Part shown: one piece after another, positions 10,561-23,214 of the stretch
Layout: each line of letters starts with the position of its first letter
Numbering within the stretch: position 1 is the first letter of the stretch
Assembly (NCBI RefSeq): GCF_029784135.1
Contig: NC_073746.1
Coordinates: 57,758,097-57,822,096, forward strand
DNA: 64,000 bases
Origin: Toxorhynchites rutilus septentrionalis
Taxonomy: Eukaryota; Arthropoda; Insecta; Diptera; Culicidae
Direction of reading: 5' to 3'
Translations under genes and position numbers: made by a program
The notes under the pieces: generated by a model
What the model saw: the letters and a program-made list of their open reading frames with translations, nothing else
The model's database searches: none
Told to the model about the DNA's origin: nothing

Positions 10561-12186
10561 ATATTAAATTTGCCAACGAATCGCCATTTGCACGGACAAC
10601 GACATTTATGTTTGTAGAAATAGACATTATTCAATTGATTTTCAATGGGAGGAGGATATGAATGTTGGACATAAGTGATGGTTGAGAAAATTACTCCGAT
10701 GGGATTCGAACTCCACTTGTTTAAATTATCAGGCAGCAACTATCTCGCACGGCTATCTGAAATATAATTCTAGAGCTGTTAAAACCCGTACACATGATTA
10801 CATATTGATATAAAAATTTTCATTCAAATTTTTGCAATTTTAAGCTGTCTTCGGGCCTGCTGATCTGGTAGAGATTAATCAGCCTCCCTAAATGGATATC
10901 AACACCAGAGGTCAACACTGTACAAACGCTAATTCCTTTTTTTTCAATTGCCTATTCCAGTCGAGGATTTTTTGTTACAGAAAACTCTTTCGACACTCAC
11001 TGATACATACAACCCTTTGAACACAGTCAAAATACATCGACAACAGAACTGATTATAAGTGAAGTTCCCCTATAAACCTAAGCGAGACTTTATGAGCCTG
11101 TCAAGCTTTATAAATATTCTCTTGTAGAAAACTCCCATGCATTCTTCAATAGTAGTAAAGTGTTATTTTTTTCTTGGGCAATGTGAAAACTGAATTTTGA
11201 AACTATTCTGAATCTGTATGAAGGTTTTGATTTTAAAGAAATTCCATTCAGAATCGACCGGCGACCGGTGATTTCTGTCCGTTACTATTTATGTTTAAAT
11301 CTTTTTCTCTCTATGTTGTAGACTACACTAAATACATTTTCATTTTCATATAATCAATATTTGTTGACACATTTTTTATATGAAGGTACCTGTAATTTCT
11401 TACGCATTCTTCACAAAACCATTGTCTACTTGCCTGATACTTGAAAATGTAATCAAACAATAAAAACTGTTTAATTCCTTTGAAAGTGTGATTAAATATC
11501 TTTTATTTTTATTGGTTAACTTTTTTGTATGTCAATCCATCTCCGAGATATAAAGGATTCCTTTCGAATGTGTTTTAAATGGTGATGCTTCAGTTCTCAG
11601 TGCAGCTAGTGGACAAGACATCGACACTCATAGCCTGTGTTAAATGCAAAAACCTCATGACTATACGTAAGCAACAATATTGTATCTCGCCCAGCCTGAG
11701 TCTAAGTGGAAAGCTTCCAATCACTGGGCTGTTTGTTTTATGAAGAGATTCACTGAAAAATAAATTTGAATTGAAGAAATTTGGTCCAAGTTTCTACATT
11801 CTATTGTGCAAAGAGTTCGTAATTTGCTAGACTTAAACGAGATGCCTGAAAGTAAGGCATGCATTTAAATACCCTCAACACCCCTTAGCCCTTTGAGGCA
11901 CAGAATTTTAGAAAATAAACATTCCCATGTTGCACAGAATTGTATATCATTCAAAATTGAAAAAAATGATGTTTTGTCATATGATGATAAACCTTGCCAC
12001 TGCGATTGAATATTTTTCTGACATTTGCTCATTGTAATGGGCAACTTCTTCAAATAAGAAGGTTACGAAAAAAAATATGAGCAGCTATTCTAATATATCT
12101 AGGTGGGTCTAAAAATGTCCCAGCATGCGTTATTACGCATCATAAATGCATCATAGATGCCCCAAAGGGTTAACTCGACTTAAGAG
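10561..12186. other. AT-rich intergenic DNA
   Basis: A short dispersed repeat at 10812-10890 (TTTTCATTCAAATTT ... CTGATCTGGTAGAGATTA) matches copies near 6425 and, inverted, near 41641. No other assignable feature. Confidence 0.45.
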
Positions 12187-12425
12187 AAGTCAGTGACCCC
12201 AAAACCGCGTCAATAGCCAAAGCATACGCCAAACCAGGCTCCCGGGAACTGTACAAGACGATGCTGACGATGTTCGTTTGCGTACTGATGGACAACGAAA
12301 CCTACGTTAAAATATACTCCTGAGTAGAAGGTTGAAACGACAACCGGAAGAGGTAATGTGGCAGACATTTTCGAGCATGTGAAACTGTCGAAGTTTGCTA
12401 TGAAATATCTAGATTTGATCAACTG
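12187..12425 (+). pseudogene. Tc1/mariner (ITm DD37E/DD41D-like) transposase fragment
   Basis: The plus-strand translation gives SRELYKTMLTMFVCVLMDNE followed by TYVKIYS, then after stops and frame changes GNVADIFEHVKLSKFAMKYL. MDNETYVK corresponds to the MDDETYVK first-aspartate motif, with one Asp changed to Asn. VKLSKFAMKY corresponds to the LSKFAKKY block, also present in the 1-743 transposase. Only about 80 codons survive. Confidence 0.7.
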
Positions 12426-14779
12426 ATTTTTTTCTGTATTTTATACTTATTTAACATCAAAAAGTGAAACATTTTGATTTTCAAAAATGAAGAATCAATC
12501 AATGTACAGGCATTTTTGTTCGATTATGTTTTGACCGGGTGTTACGATTGCTTGTCACTTTTATAAAACAAAAATTGTTGAATAGACACAGTGTATATCA
12601 TACTATTTTTTCTGGATTATATATTGAATTTCTAAAAAAATATCGAAAATTACATTATTATCAGACAAGTAGTTTTCATGTATTTGTTTTGTACATATTT
12701 CATGTGGAGGAAGATCTCAAAATAAATATGCTTTTCAAATAACAATTTTTACGAAAATTGATAAAATTGTAATGGAAAATAGCATACGGAATATGTGAGA
12801 TGTTCTGGAGAAAAAGATTAACTAAAACGTAATTGTATTTGTTTCTGCAGGATTCACTCTATATAATTAATGTACAACAAAATTTATTTGAATCCAAATG
12901 TTCAGAACGATTATTATTTTAATTTGTTTTTACGTTTTTCGCACATCCTTCCGTTGATGCATATTTCTTGTGATCCTCGGATTGTTCTATTGAGAAATAA
13001 ACTTGCGTGTTATACAACAGCTACAACCTCGAGTCATCCGATGCAGGTTCATCAAATGAACAAAGAAGCGCTACCCAGTGCCGCGTACGGAGCTGACCCG
13101 TGGGGTTCTCTAAACAAAGAAAGTTAATACAGCTTCATATGATCGCGGGGGCTAGTAGTAATAGTCCGCGAATGGTCATTAGGAACGCTGCCTCGGATAA
13201 CGAACATGCTGGCGGGTGAAGTGGGACGTAGGCGTTATAGCTGCTGGATGACCACTGTCCATGAACATGAGTGTGTGCACGCATACACACATTCATAAGT
13301 AAATTACCAACGCAAAGCGAAGAGAGAAGCGTCTTTTGTCCCAAATCACTACCAGCCCCACCAGCTTCCATTGCCCGCAACGAATCCACGGTCCAGTGTA
13401 TGGTGTTGTGTAAATGATTTAAATTGTAGGTCAATCGATGCTGCTGCCGGTTGTAGCACTGCACTGATGTGCCTGCCTGGTGCGCGTGTTCTTTGGTCCG
13501 CCCCACGATGCGTAGTGTAAATATTGGCTAGCAGGAGCGGTGCAGATGATTGCGATAATGATGACGTTGTTAATGGCTTATCAATATTAGATTCTCCCCC
13601 ATCGATCTCTGCGACGCAGCATTTCGCTGTCGGCATCTGGGACTGGGAAGGGCGGTCAGATTTATGGGCTCTCTTTTATTGTGTATAATATAACAATTTA
13701 AGACACTCAAAGCACGGGGGAGAGGTTTATTTGGGTTGCATCGGAGGATTTTGTTACGATGATATAATGAGAGAGACTGATACTCATATGTTATTGGATT
13801 ATTTTTATTGAAACACGGAAAGTTTGAGGGTTTTTTATTATTAAGAAAATTCTCGTCTCAATGACACGGTACGCTATGTTCATTTTTGCTCGGAGCATCA
13901 AAGGACAGATAGATTTAGAAACCATGCTAATAGTATTATTCGATGTGTATCTACTTATGCAGAAATATCCATCGTTCAATCAATGTTGGATATATTCGGA
14001 GCTGAATAACAATATGTATATTATCTGTTACAGTAGATACGAAAGAAGCTGGAGACATTTTTAGACTATGTTAGACATGAATGAACGTTTTCATCTTGAA
14101 TTCTGTTACCGATGGAATATCCATCGTTGCATTGCCTCCGCACGGAACATGCCAAGGTATCTCCAACTTTCTGGCTGCATTAAAAACGGGATTGGTTCAA
14201 TTTCTAGCGGAAGTAATTTGATACATTTCTTCATAAAAATGGGCGATTATATTTTATCCACTGAAATTCAAAATATTTCACGACGGCAGTAACTTCCCCT
14301 GCTTATTAAATGGTTCATCTTTTCTACATCCTGCATCTCAATTTTTTGTTTCTATCGAAATTAATTATTCTATCCAGTAGGTTGAATGAAAAATCGTTTC
14401 AAACATGAGAAAGGATCAAGTATTCAGTGTTAAAAATAATAAAAATAATAATATGAACATGGGGAAAAGGAAAGCACTACTGGGTCTATAATAGAAGCTC
14501 TCTATCCAAGTCACATTACATAAAAATGTCTCTATTAAATTGAATTGAAATTTGAAAGCACTTTGTAACTACAGTTAAAATGGAGCGGACCGACAAATCA
14601 GGTAAAGATTCAAATTTTTTTTTCTTTTCAGGATAAAAGAGCTAAACCCAGTGGTAAATTGTAAGAATCGCTAAGCCCAGAGTCGACGAACAACTCAATT
14701 TGAGTCGCCAACTCGTCAGGAACTCGATTTGCTGCGCAGCTCAGCTAATCAGCTAGCGACCAACGATGCTGAAAAGATC
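12426..14779. other. Intergenic DNA with a GC-richer patch at 13.0-13.65 kb
   Basis: 12430-13000 and 13650-14640 are AT-rich with no assignable feature. 13010-13640 is GC-richer, with TG/CA-rich motifs and overlapping open frames up to 123 codons on the minus strand that match nothing known. A non-coding conserved element or an unrecognised exon are both possible. Confidence 0.35.
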
Positions 14780-15077
14780 CTCCGCTCGGCTTCTTCTTCT
14801 TTCTTCTTCAATGGCACTAACGTTCCTAGAGGAACTTCGCCGTCTCAACGTAGTATTACTTGCGTCATTTTTATTAGTACTTAGTTAAGATTTCTATGCC
14901 AAATAACACGCCTTGAATGCATTCTGAGTGGCAAGCTCTAGAATACGCGTGATCACAGTGCAAGTCGGAGGAAATTTCTTTGGCGAAAAATTCCCCCGAC
15001 CAGAACGGGAATCGAACCCGAACACCCGGCATGTTAGTTATGACGCTAACCACTCGGCCACGGGTGCTCCGCTCGGC
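14780..15077 (-). mobile_element. Full-length Feilai-type tRNA-derived SINE with 11-bp target duplication
   Basis: On the minus strand the head is GAGCACCCGTGGCCGAGTGG, with a pol III A box (TGGCCGAGTGG, plus-strand 15050-15060) and B box (GGTTCGATTCC, plus-strand 15008-15018). The body runs to a GAAGAA-type 3' tail at 14791-14810. CTCCGCTCGGC flanks the element at 14780-14790 and 15067-15077, a target-site duplication that fixes the borders. The sequence matches the Feilai SINE known from Aedes, recognised by eye. Confidence 0.92.
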
Positions 15078-15082
15078 TCTTA

Positions 15083-15993
15083 AGGCGGAATTCCATCTAT
15101 TCGACTTGCTACATGCTACAAGTCAATGGTAAACAACAATGGATATGATACTTGCGCAATTTTTTATTTTGTTTCCACCTCAGCCACTACAAAGTAGTAC
15201 GCGGACGCTCACTGCTCCAACATATTTGTTCGGATGTTATTGATTTTATGATCAAATATTTTGTTGTTCCATTATTGTGTTGAATTGTGATAATCGTCAA
15301 AAAATGACATACAGTAAAACCTGTTTTTGTGCGGTTTTGTTTTGTGCTATTTTTTTTGTGCGATTTTATTGTACGGTGTATAAATAGAATAGAATAGAAG
15401 CATATTCGACGAAGTTATCGTCCATTTAGTTTTTTCCGATGGTTTATATGCACTTCAGTGCGAAAAAAGTATATTTGCGTCTCAAATTCCCCTCCTCTCA
15501 TTAAATGCTCTAATGAATTCTAACAGCAACATGTTTCGACATGCAACTAAAAGCACAAAACAGTCACGCGTAACCGAAAAGGCAAAGTGTCCCATCGCCA
15601 AGCAGAGAACAAAAGGAAATTAAACGGTGAATGGCGTGGATTTGAGTTATTTTCTTGGGGGAAACTTTTTTTATGCGGTCCCTATCTACCGCACAAAAAA
15701 AGTTTTTTTCAGAATGTGTACCGAACACGATTATTTAAAGCTGCTGGTGAAGTTTTGCACGATTTTTTTTATGCGACTTTTTTTGTGTGGTCCCTATCTC
15801 CCGCACAAAATAAGGTTTGCCTGTAGTTGCTCCAATATTGTCGTACATGTTGTGCTATACACGCAGCACCGATCCGCAGGCCATTGGATAAGGCCAACAT
15901 TACTCGACAAGACCAATTATGAAAAGAGTCAATAAGCTAGAACTATTGACAGAATTGTAACATATAGCAAGTTGAATAGATGGAAATCAGCCT
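15083..15993. mobile_element. MITE with ~40-bp TIRs and TTA target duplication, interrupted by another MITE
   Basis: The left end AGGCGGAATTCCATCTATTC is mirrored by the right end (reverse complement AGGCTGATTTCCATCTATTC). Similarity extends about 40 bp (ACTTGCTAYATGYTACAA). TTA lies on both sides (15080-15082 and 15994-15996). A 3-bp TTA duplication suggests a PIF/Harbinger-type origin, by inference. Without the inner insertion it would be about 400 bp and non-coding. Confidence 0.75.
15312..15823. mobile_element. MITE with 23-bp TIRs and TA target duplication, nested in the previous one
   Basis: The left end starts CAGTAAAACCTGTTTTTGTG and the reverse-complemented right end starts CAGGCAAACCTTATTTTGTG. 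TA flanks both sides (15310-15311, 15824-15825). The unit GGTCCCTATCTNCCGCACAA occurs twice near the right end (about 15677 and 15789), so the terminal module has been reiterated. CAG termini plus TA suggest a pogo-like Tc1/mariner derivative, but this is not proven. Short open frames inside are not genes. Confidence 0.8.
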
Positions 15994-18107
15994 TTACTGA
16001 CCGTCCGCAACACCACACACTGCAAACTTACATACTGTAAGTTAATAGAAATTTAAAAAATTAAAATCTAGTATTCAATTATTTAATGATCCCTTGATTT
16101 GTTCACGAATGTGAAATAAGCCGACCTTGAGCCTCCACGTTTCAAACTCGAGCTAGCCAGTAAAAAGAAACCTTGAGAGCCCACCCTAAATGGTCTCCGT
16201 GGCTTAGATCAGGGCTCGAGGGTCTTTGAGATTAGCCTTTCTGGCAGATCTATACGGAGATAAAAATAACAACTTCACGAAGCTAATAATAATACTAACA
16301 TCACAACATCGCGGTTGTACAAAACAACGTTGAATCATCCTCTTTCGCAAGCTTTCGATGCATTCCGAGGAACTGTTACCAATTTCTTCAACGCACTGCG
16401 AAAATACTGAAATCAACGAACTCCCTTCGCCTCGTAAGTTCCTTCTCACGTCGCGCTTTGATCGATTCTATTGATGTCAAGTTAGATATACTCGCTGTCG
16501 TGTTAAGGTGAAGGTGGAAGGAAACCACAAATGGCTGCCACAATGGCGCTCATTTCTTTCATCTCCCTCCCTCACCCCTCTCCCGAAAATCAATAATTTT
16601 GCGAAACAGTGTGAAGAAAATGATCGTTTTCGCACACTTCCCATCAAGTAATATCATCCAAACTCTTATCGATTACTCACAAGATATTCAATTTTCATCT
16701 GCCATCGAAATGTATAATGAAAAACGTCGGAAAAATTCGAGCTAGCGTTCAGAAAGTTAAAATTTTCATTTGTCAATTTTCCGTAATGATTTTGTTTGTA
16801 TTGGTGAAAGTATCGTTATTTTTTCGACACTGATGCCAGACAACATCGTCGAAACAGCGTAAAAACCACTCAATAAAATGTTATTCCAGACTCATAACGT
16901 TTCATGTCACGAAAATCAATAAAATAAAATTGTGTTCATATCAATACAATTATTATTTTTACGATTAATGGGCCTACAGTGTAAGTTTTAGCCACATTAA
17001 CATTGGCTAAGAAAATAAAATTATATTGCAGAGCTCAGAACACTGTCACGGCTGCCTCTGCTATCAAAAATAGTAAACGGATTGATTGTAAATCAAAATA
17101 CCTCGGCCAACGAAGAGAAGGGTTAATCCTCTGCAACGTGAATATGTGAAAAAATACGATCAACGATGGAAAAAATTAAAGAATTATCAACATCGAGTTA
17201 CTGTGCGGAAGAACTTGTTAATACCAAGGGAGCCCAAAACCAAATCAAAACAAAACGGTGTGCTTTGCTCTTCTCTCACAAACACTATTACCTCATGAAT
17301 ACACGTGATTTTACCTAGACTACTACAATGACTTCCTTCCACCTTCCACCTCCACTTTGAGGCCGCTGCATCGAAGTCCTTTCAATAGTTTGTTGAATAA
17401 CAATTGGGTTCCACTAGAATCGGTGGGAGGTCAATGGCGTTTACTATCTCCTGATGATTTTAATCCATAAGAAAACGAAAATAATTCAGTGCATTGATGA
17501 GATCTCATCCCATTTTTTTTAGTAATTCCCGCAGTGAAAACGAGTGACCGATAAGGGAGAGAACAAAACACTTTGCATACGATCATCCCGAATCGTAGCA
17601 CATCATAGAATCTTCGCTTTATATCCATATTTTGTTCACGGCAAACTTCAACCACTCTAACTAATAGTCCACTAAGGACTATGAAGAAATTTTCCTTCGC
17701 ATTCAATTGGAAATGAATTTTGGGTTCTCCAACATGACTCAACAGTCTTTCGGGTGTTTAGTTGGCAACTCGACTATCTCATTTCATTCTTCCCCGTCAA
17801 TTTTCCTATTGAAGTGACTTCTCTCAAAGTGTTTATTTGTTTCTCTCTCTCATGGATCACGTATGCATGTATCGAGTTCAACGTGGCTTGACATATACTA
17901 CCGGTGGGCTAGATTTTTTTTTCATCGTACACGAAAATTACTCACTCACATAAAAAAGCGTGCAGTGTTGTGTTCAGAAACTCTGACAAATTTGTGAATT
18001 TTGTTTATGTGAAAATGTTTTTCTGTATGTTTTTTTTTACAAAACTGCGAGGACCTTTATAGCGTACCTGATCACTGTCTTAGTTCGTTGGTTTGAGTTC
18101 ACGGTGG
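15994..18107. other. Intergenic DNA
   Basis: Mixed-composition sequence with short frames (81 codons minus at 16204-16449, 103 codons minus at 17431-17742) that match nothing known. No repeat structure stands out. Confidence 0.4.
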
Positions 18108-18442
18108 GTAAACAATAAAGCCGTCCATTAATGGTGTGACTACTTTTTTGCTAGAGAAATAATGTTTTCGTTTTTCTTTATATGGACGTTAAAATGAGAT
18201 TATCTACGTGGGTAACGAGATTCATGTCAGCGTGGAATAGTAGTGTGGATTGAAGTCAGGCTGAATGAAGAGGAAGATTTGTATTCATCAGTTACGTCAA
18301 TTGGAAAAACCATGTGCTAGAATAGTTCGTCAGACATTCTCGCTCTCAACGCTCGTCAATTCATTTTCTAATCAATCAAAATCATGTTGACGGAGAATGC
18401 CGAAGTAGTCCTAGTCGAAGTGAAGCTACTGAAAGGAGAGTC
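18108..18442 (+). repeat. Dispersed ~330 bp repeat, copy 2
   Basis: Inverted relative to 8660-8985. It shares the blocks TCCATTAATGGTGT, CTTTATATGGACGTTAAAAT, GGATTGAAGTCAGG and TCATGTTGACGGAGAATG. Overall identity is roughly 70-75% by eye. Confidence 0.7.
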
Positions 18443-19412
18443 GATTTTCATTTTCATTTTCATCTTCGAAGATTTCGGGCCCTGATTTAAACATTGTAAA
18501 ATAATTTGTAAAAAATAGGTAAAGTTATCACTGCACGGAACGAAAACAGCAATGAACAGCCCAGTTCTCCGATCTAAACCAAAACTCATAGATTAGGAAA
18601 ATACCAAAATTCATAGATTAGGAATGCAAACTTCCTCCTCTTTTCATATAACCTAACGTAATAACCAATACAGGTTATTACATTGAGAAGGTTTTGATGG
18701 ATATATTTTTTTATTTTTTTATTATTTTTATTAATTTGTTATCTAACATAGTAGAACGTTACATTCGTAAAATACTTAAAATACTACTTATTTCTTATTT
18801 CTTCATTTTTATCAACGGCCCATTTTTGACATGATTTGTTCTTTGTTTTTAAAGTAAAAATTTTAATTTTCCAGAATTTTTAAGCTCTCGGCGTTTCTTA
18901 CTCAAATTTATCAACATACAGTGATTCAAACTCGAATTTCTATACCACCAAGTTTTCGAAACATTCTATTTAGATGAAGTCATAGTATCACATGAGAGTG
19001 AAAAAGTATGCTATCTGTTTTCAGAAAGATGTGTTTTGTTTTTCAAAAAAATATTGAATATGAGCAAATAGATAAAATCCTAAATTCAATCCCATTTTGT
19101 TGAAACTTTGCTTCATATTTTCCTTCAGAATGATCAAGTAAACATTCTGATCCATTACGGCTTGTTATCGACTTCAAAAGTGGTTAAAAGACATTTGCAG
19201 GGAGGTGTACGAATTCAAGTCTGAGTGACTGCACATCGAGAATCATAGGAAGAGGCAGAGTCGTCCAGCTAACGTTGAGTGTGCATTGAAAACTGTTTCT
19301 GAATTGACTCGTGTTTTGCTTCCCCATGCTTTCAAACTGCACGGAGATCAGCTATATTGCTTCCAGCAGAATTTCGTCCCGACTCACAGAACACTGACAT
19401 GATGTACAAAAA
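18443..19412. other. AT-rich intergenic DNA
   Basis: A 25-bp direct repeat (CATAGATTAGGAA context) at about 18586-18625 and a T/A-rich tract at 18700-18900. No gene seen. Confidence 0.4.
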
Positions 19413-19774
19413 ATAAGTAAAAAAAAAAGTTTTATGTTAAACGGTTTAGTTGTTATTAAACATAATAATGTACTAAAAGCTAGAAAATAATTAAGCAAGT
19501 AGCAGTTGGCAGTTATTACACCTCTCCTTCATTAGTCTAGGGCATTGATAAGACTAAAATAAAATCGCGGGACATATGATGAAGTCGCTAATTGTGGATA
19601 ATGGAAATCCAACGTGCCCCACGATTTTATTGTAGTCTTATCAATGCCCTAGACTAATGAAGGAGAGGTGTAGTAATTGCCAACTGCTACTTGCCTAATT
19701 ATTTTCTAGCTTTTAGTACATTATTATGTTTAATATCAATTAAACCGTTTAATTTAAAACGTTTTTTTACTTAT
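19413..19774. repeat. Long hairpin: ~158-bp inverted arms with 46-bp loop
   Basis: The left arm 19413-19571 and right arm 19618-19774 are reverse complements at about 90% or better. Runs such as TAGTCTAGGGCATTGATAAG and AACATAATAATGTACTAAAA match perfectly. The loop is 19572-19617. It has no coding capacity. It is either a fold-back (TIR-only) element or a duplicated-inverted segment. Confidence 0.92.
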
Positions 19775-19849
19775 TCTATTTTCCAGTTTCTAGTACATTA
19801 TCTGTTTCATTAGAATATTTCTCTACAATAAAACCATTGTACTGTATTC

Positions 19850-21060
19850 TATCAGTCAAAAAATTTCATTTGATACCGATATTGAGTGGATTGCAAAAAA
19901 TACATAGTGTGTTCTCCAAGTCAAGTTCGTTCGTTTGATACACATATCTCTTTTTTTTAGATGATATGGAATCAGCTATTTTGTAGTGGCGGCCAAATTG
20001 GATTTTTTATGATAAGCAGTTTTAAAATGATAGCAGAGATAAAGGTGTTTTATAAATTCGGTCATTTCCTATTGGTCAATTTTTTATTAATGTGGGACAA
20101 CCCTACATACATACAAACATACATACGAACAGTTCAAGCTACATAAAACCGTTTAATAAACTAATTTGCTATTTTGTGATTGCGACCATCTTGGATTTGG
20201 ATTTTTCATGATCTACTGTGATCTACTATTCAAGCCCTTTCATTTGATAGTGGCAGCCATCATAGATTTGCATTTTTCATAAATAACTGTGTGCTACTAG
20301 TCAAGCCTTTTCATTTTATACCCATATTAATGGGATTTTGGCATAATATATAGTCCGCCATTTGGTAGGATTTTGATGGATTTGCATTTTTCATAAATAA
20401 CCGTGTTCTGCTAGTCATTTGATACCCATAATAATAGTGTTTTGAGAAAATATGTAGTCCGCCATTTTGTAGTGGCAGCCATCTTGGATTTGCATTTTTC
20501 ATGAATAACGGTGTTCTACTAGTCAAGCCCTTTTATTTGATAGCCATATTAACGGGGTTTTGACATAATATGAAGTCCGTCATTTTGTAGTAGCAGCCAT
20601 CTTGGATTTGCATTTTTTTCATAAATAACCGCGTTCTACTAGTCAAGCCCTTTCATTTGATATCCATATTAATGAGGTTTTGGAAAATATGTAGTCCGCC
20701 ATTTTGTAGTGGCAGCCTTCTTGGATTTACATTTATCATAAATAACCGTATTCTACTAGTCAAGCCTTTTCATTTGATACCCATATTGATGGGGTTTTGG
20801 AAAACCTCATCAATAAGGTTTTGAGAAAATATGTGATCCGCCATTTTGTAGCGGCCGCCATCTTGAATTTTCAAGATCATGAAATACGCAGTTTTATAAT
20901 GACTACAGAGATAGAGGTGCGTTCCAAATTTCAGATCAATCGGTCAACAGGAAGGTGGTCAAATTTCTATTAATGTGGGTCAGCGCTACAGACAAACATG
21001 TTACAAACATACAAACATACAAACAGATTACAGGGCAAGCTAAATAATACCGTTTAAAAA
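19850..21060. repeat. Minisatellite: ~118-bp tandem units with a repeated 3' module
   Basis: Units containing GTCAAGCCCTTTCATTTGAT, CCGCCATTTTGTAGTGGCAG and CATCTTGGATTTGCATTTTT repeat at about 118-bp steps, with at least six copies between 20160 and 20830. A separate tail module (TTAATGTGGG ... CATACAAACATAC ... AAGCTA...ACCGTTTAA) occurs twice, at about 20085-20155 and 20970-21050. The array therefore looks like two elements of one family, the second with an expanded internal unit. Confidence 0.8.
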
Positions 21061-21731
21061 TGAACTAACTATCAAAGAATAACCGATCTTTACACGGAAT
21101 CTTAATCCATTTGACTTCATAGCGTAGCTTATTATATGCTTATAACATATAGAAAATACGAAGGGAATTTTCAGGAATTATTAAGCTTCCTATACTCGTG
21201 CATTGGTATGACAAACATCATGCAACCCAAAAAGGATAAATGATACATTCAAGATCACTTCTCAGATTCTTGGGAAATTGCAGGGATAATGTATAGATCC
21301 AGAGTTTTAGAAATATACTTGTTCGTCGGACTAAAAACAATTGTATTTTCAACTATGCCACAAAAGAATCATTACATTCAATTTTTCAATGACATATATT
21401 TGAAAAAAAATTATCAAAAACAAACAATTTTTCGATTGTTATTTACAAATATAACAAAACAAAATCATGATAGAATGATCATTCGAAAATAGAATAAGTT
21501 TGATCGAACACAATACAGAACTTCCTTCACTTTTCACTTTACTAAATGAGTAACAGTCATGGCGATTTAACAAACAAATTCATGACAATTCAGAGCACTC
21601 TGGTTCGCGTTTTCCATCAGAACACCACACCCTCAAATCTGAAGTTGTATTCCACGACAAAAAAGGGTTTCTTTCGGGCATTCGACAATCATATGGCAAA
21701 AGTTTTTCTTTCGCCAAAAAAAAAGTGAAAC
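21061..21731. other. AT-rich intergenic DNA
   Basis: Short frames only (60-67 codons), none recognisable. Confidence 0.4.
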
Positions 21732-21871
21732 AAAATTGTGTCATGTTGAGTCTGATAGGTAGGAACAGGTGGAGTCGCCTCCCTGATGTCGGTGATTGGC
21801 ACTAAAGTGGCGGAAATAGGCCGACGAAAAATAAGCGAAGATAAAAAAAAAAAAAAAAAAAAATTGTGTCA
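21732..21871 (+). mobile_element. Short poly(A)-tailed retroposon with 12-bp target duplication
   Basis: AAAATTGTGTCA occurs at 21732-21743 and again at 21860-21871. Between them is about 95 bp of unique sequence followed by an uninterrupted A tract of about 20 bases. This is a textbook target-primed reverse-transcription footprint: a heavily 5'-truncated LINE or a SINE. The family was not identified. The perfect duplication and clean tail point to a recent insertion. Confidence 0.85.
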
Positions 21872-23214
21872 CACAGCGAGCTCAATATCCAATCAGTGTG
21901 GTCAAAATGTCAAATTATGTCGTCCTCACATCACTCCCTTGTGTATTGGAATTTTCTAATAAAAAGGCCAATTTCGCTGCTGGTGATATCAAAAGCTTCC
22001 TCGTGTTCTACACATATCCACACATCTATGATCTCATGTTTACCAACACAGCCGCCCGTCATGGAGCATCATACGCACGCAAACCCCTCTATATACATGC
22101 CCCTTTTTTTGTTCGCTGCGCATACGCATATTATGACCCCGCGGCACTCCCAAATCCCAGCAGCACAACCCAACCCGTATGCGTGCGGACGGAACAGAAC
22201 GGAGTGGCACTGTCATGGTGCCACATGGGCGCTGCCAAGCACGGTAGTTGCTTTTCGTTCCAACGAGGCTACGACGACGATTGTGTGAGAATTAGGAGTT
22301 TCCATGGCTCAGTATCAGTGTAGCTGGTGTAGCAATCCAGCGAGTTTCAAAAGTTATCGATCGATATAAGCAAAGTGGTTTTCAGTGTAGTGACGGAGCG
22401 ACCTCTATTTCCGAGCGGCCAATTGCGCGCTCACTCGTAGTGACTTATGTGTGAAACGATAGGGTGTATGTGTATACGAATGGAGGCTATTAATAAAATT
22501 CATTGTTCGTTTGAGATAACAGTACAGACCAATATAAAAACAATCCATACAACAGGGCATCGAACAGGTAAATCGAATGAGTTACATTTAATAGATAACG
22601 AACTTATTTGGATCTTCACCTTCTTACGGAATATATAAACTGTTTCGCTGATTTAAATCGATGAGTAACATTACTCAATTATCTTATCATTGGAATGTCC
22701 CCAATTTTTTTGGACAATCGTTATGAGAAAATTTTATATTTTGTAACATTCAATTTGTCGGAAAGTTTGAAACTATCGTACACAAGGCATAGGGAGTTGT
22801 TTGTGTAAAACAAGCTGTTCTTCTATACCAATATCATTGGTTATCCAATGCACCTCCGATCAAAGATATCTTAAAACCATTTGATTTTTTTTTAAATACA
22901 GTTTGACCGTTCACCGTTCTTCACGTGGATTGTATACGACCATGGATAGTTAAGTTTGAACGACAACGTTTAAACTCAACTATCCATTCTGACCAACACC
23001 TAATGAAGTTTCAATTGATCTCCCATGGTTACGAGAACTTTTAATATCCAAACTGTTTTATTCACTTTGACTTTCACTCTTATGCAAAAGAAACCCTTTT
23101 CGAATTATTATGTTTAATTTATGTGCTTATTTGATTTTGTCTTCATTTCATTTTCAAATATACTTCATAATTATATTTTTTTTCCAATTATTATTCCAGT
23201 TTCATTAGTTTTCG
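21872..23214. other. GC-richer patch and possible promoter, then AT-rich DNA
   Basis: 21980-22450 is GC-richer with overlapping plus-strand open frames of about 140 codons that resemble no family. Initiator-like motifs (TATCAGTGTAG near 22313, TTTTCAGTGTAG near 22380, the latter about 20 bp after GATATAAG) are followed by a donor-like AACAG|GTAAAT near 22567. A 5' regulatory region is possible. 22600-23210 is AT-rich with nothing recognised. Confidence 0.3.

Noticed and set aside
14999..15069. Functional tRNA gene
   Set aside because: The tRNA-like block is the head of a Feilai-type SINE: no paired acceptor stem, and the element has target duplications and a GAA-type tail.
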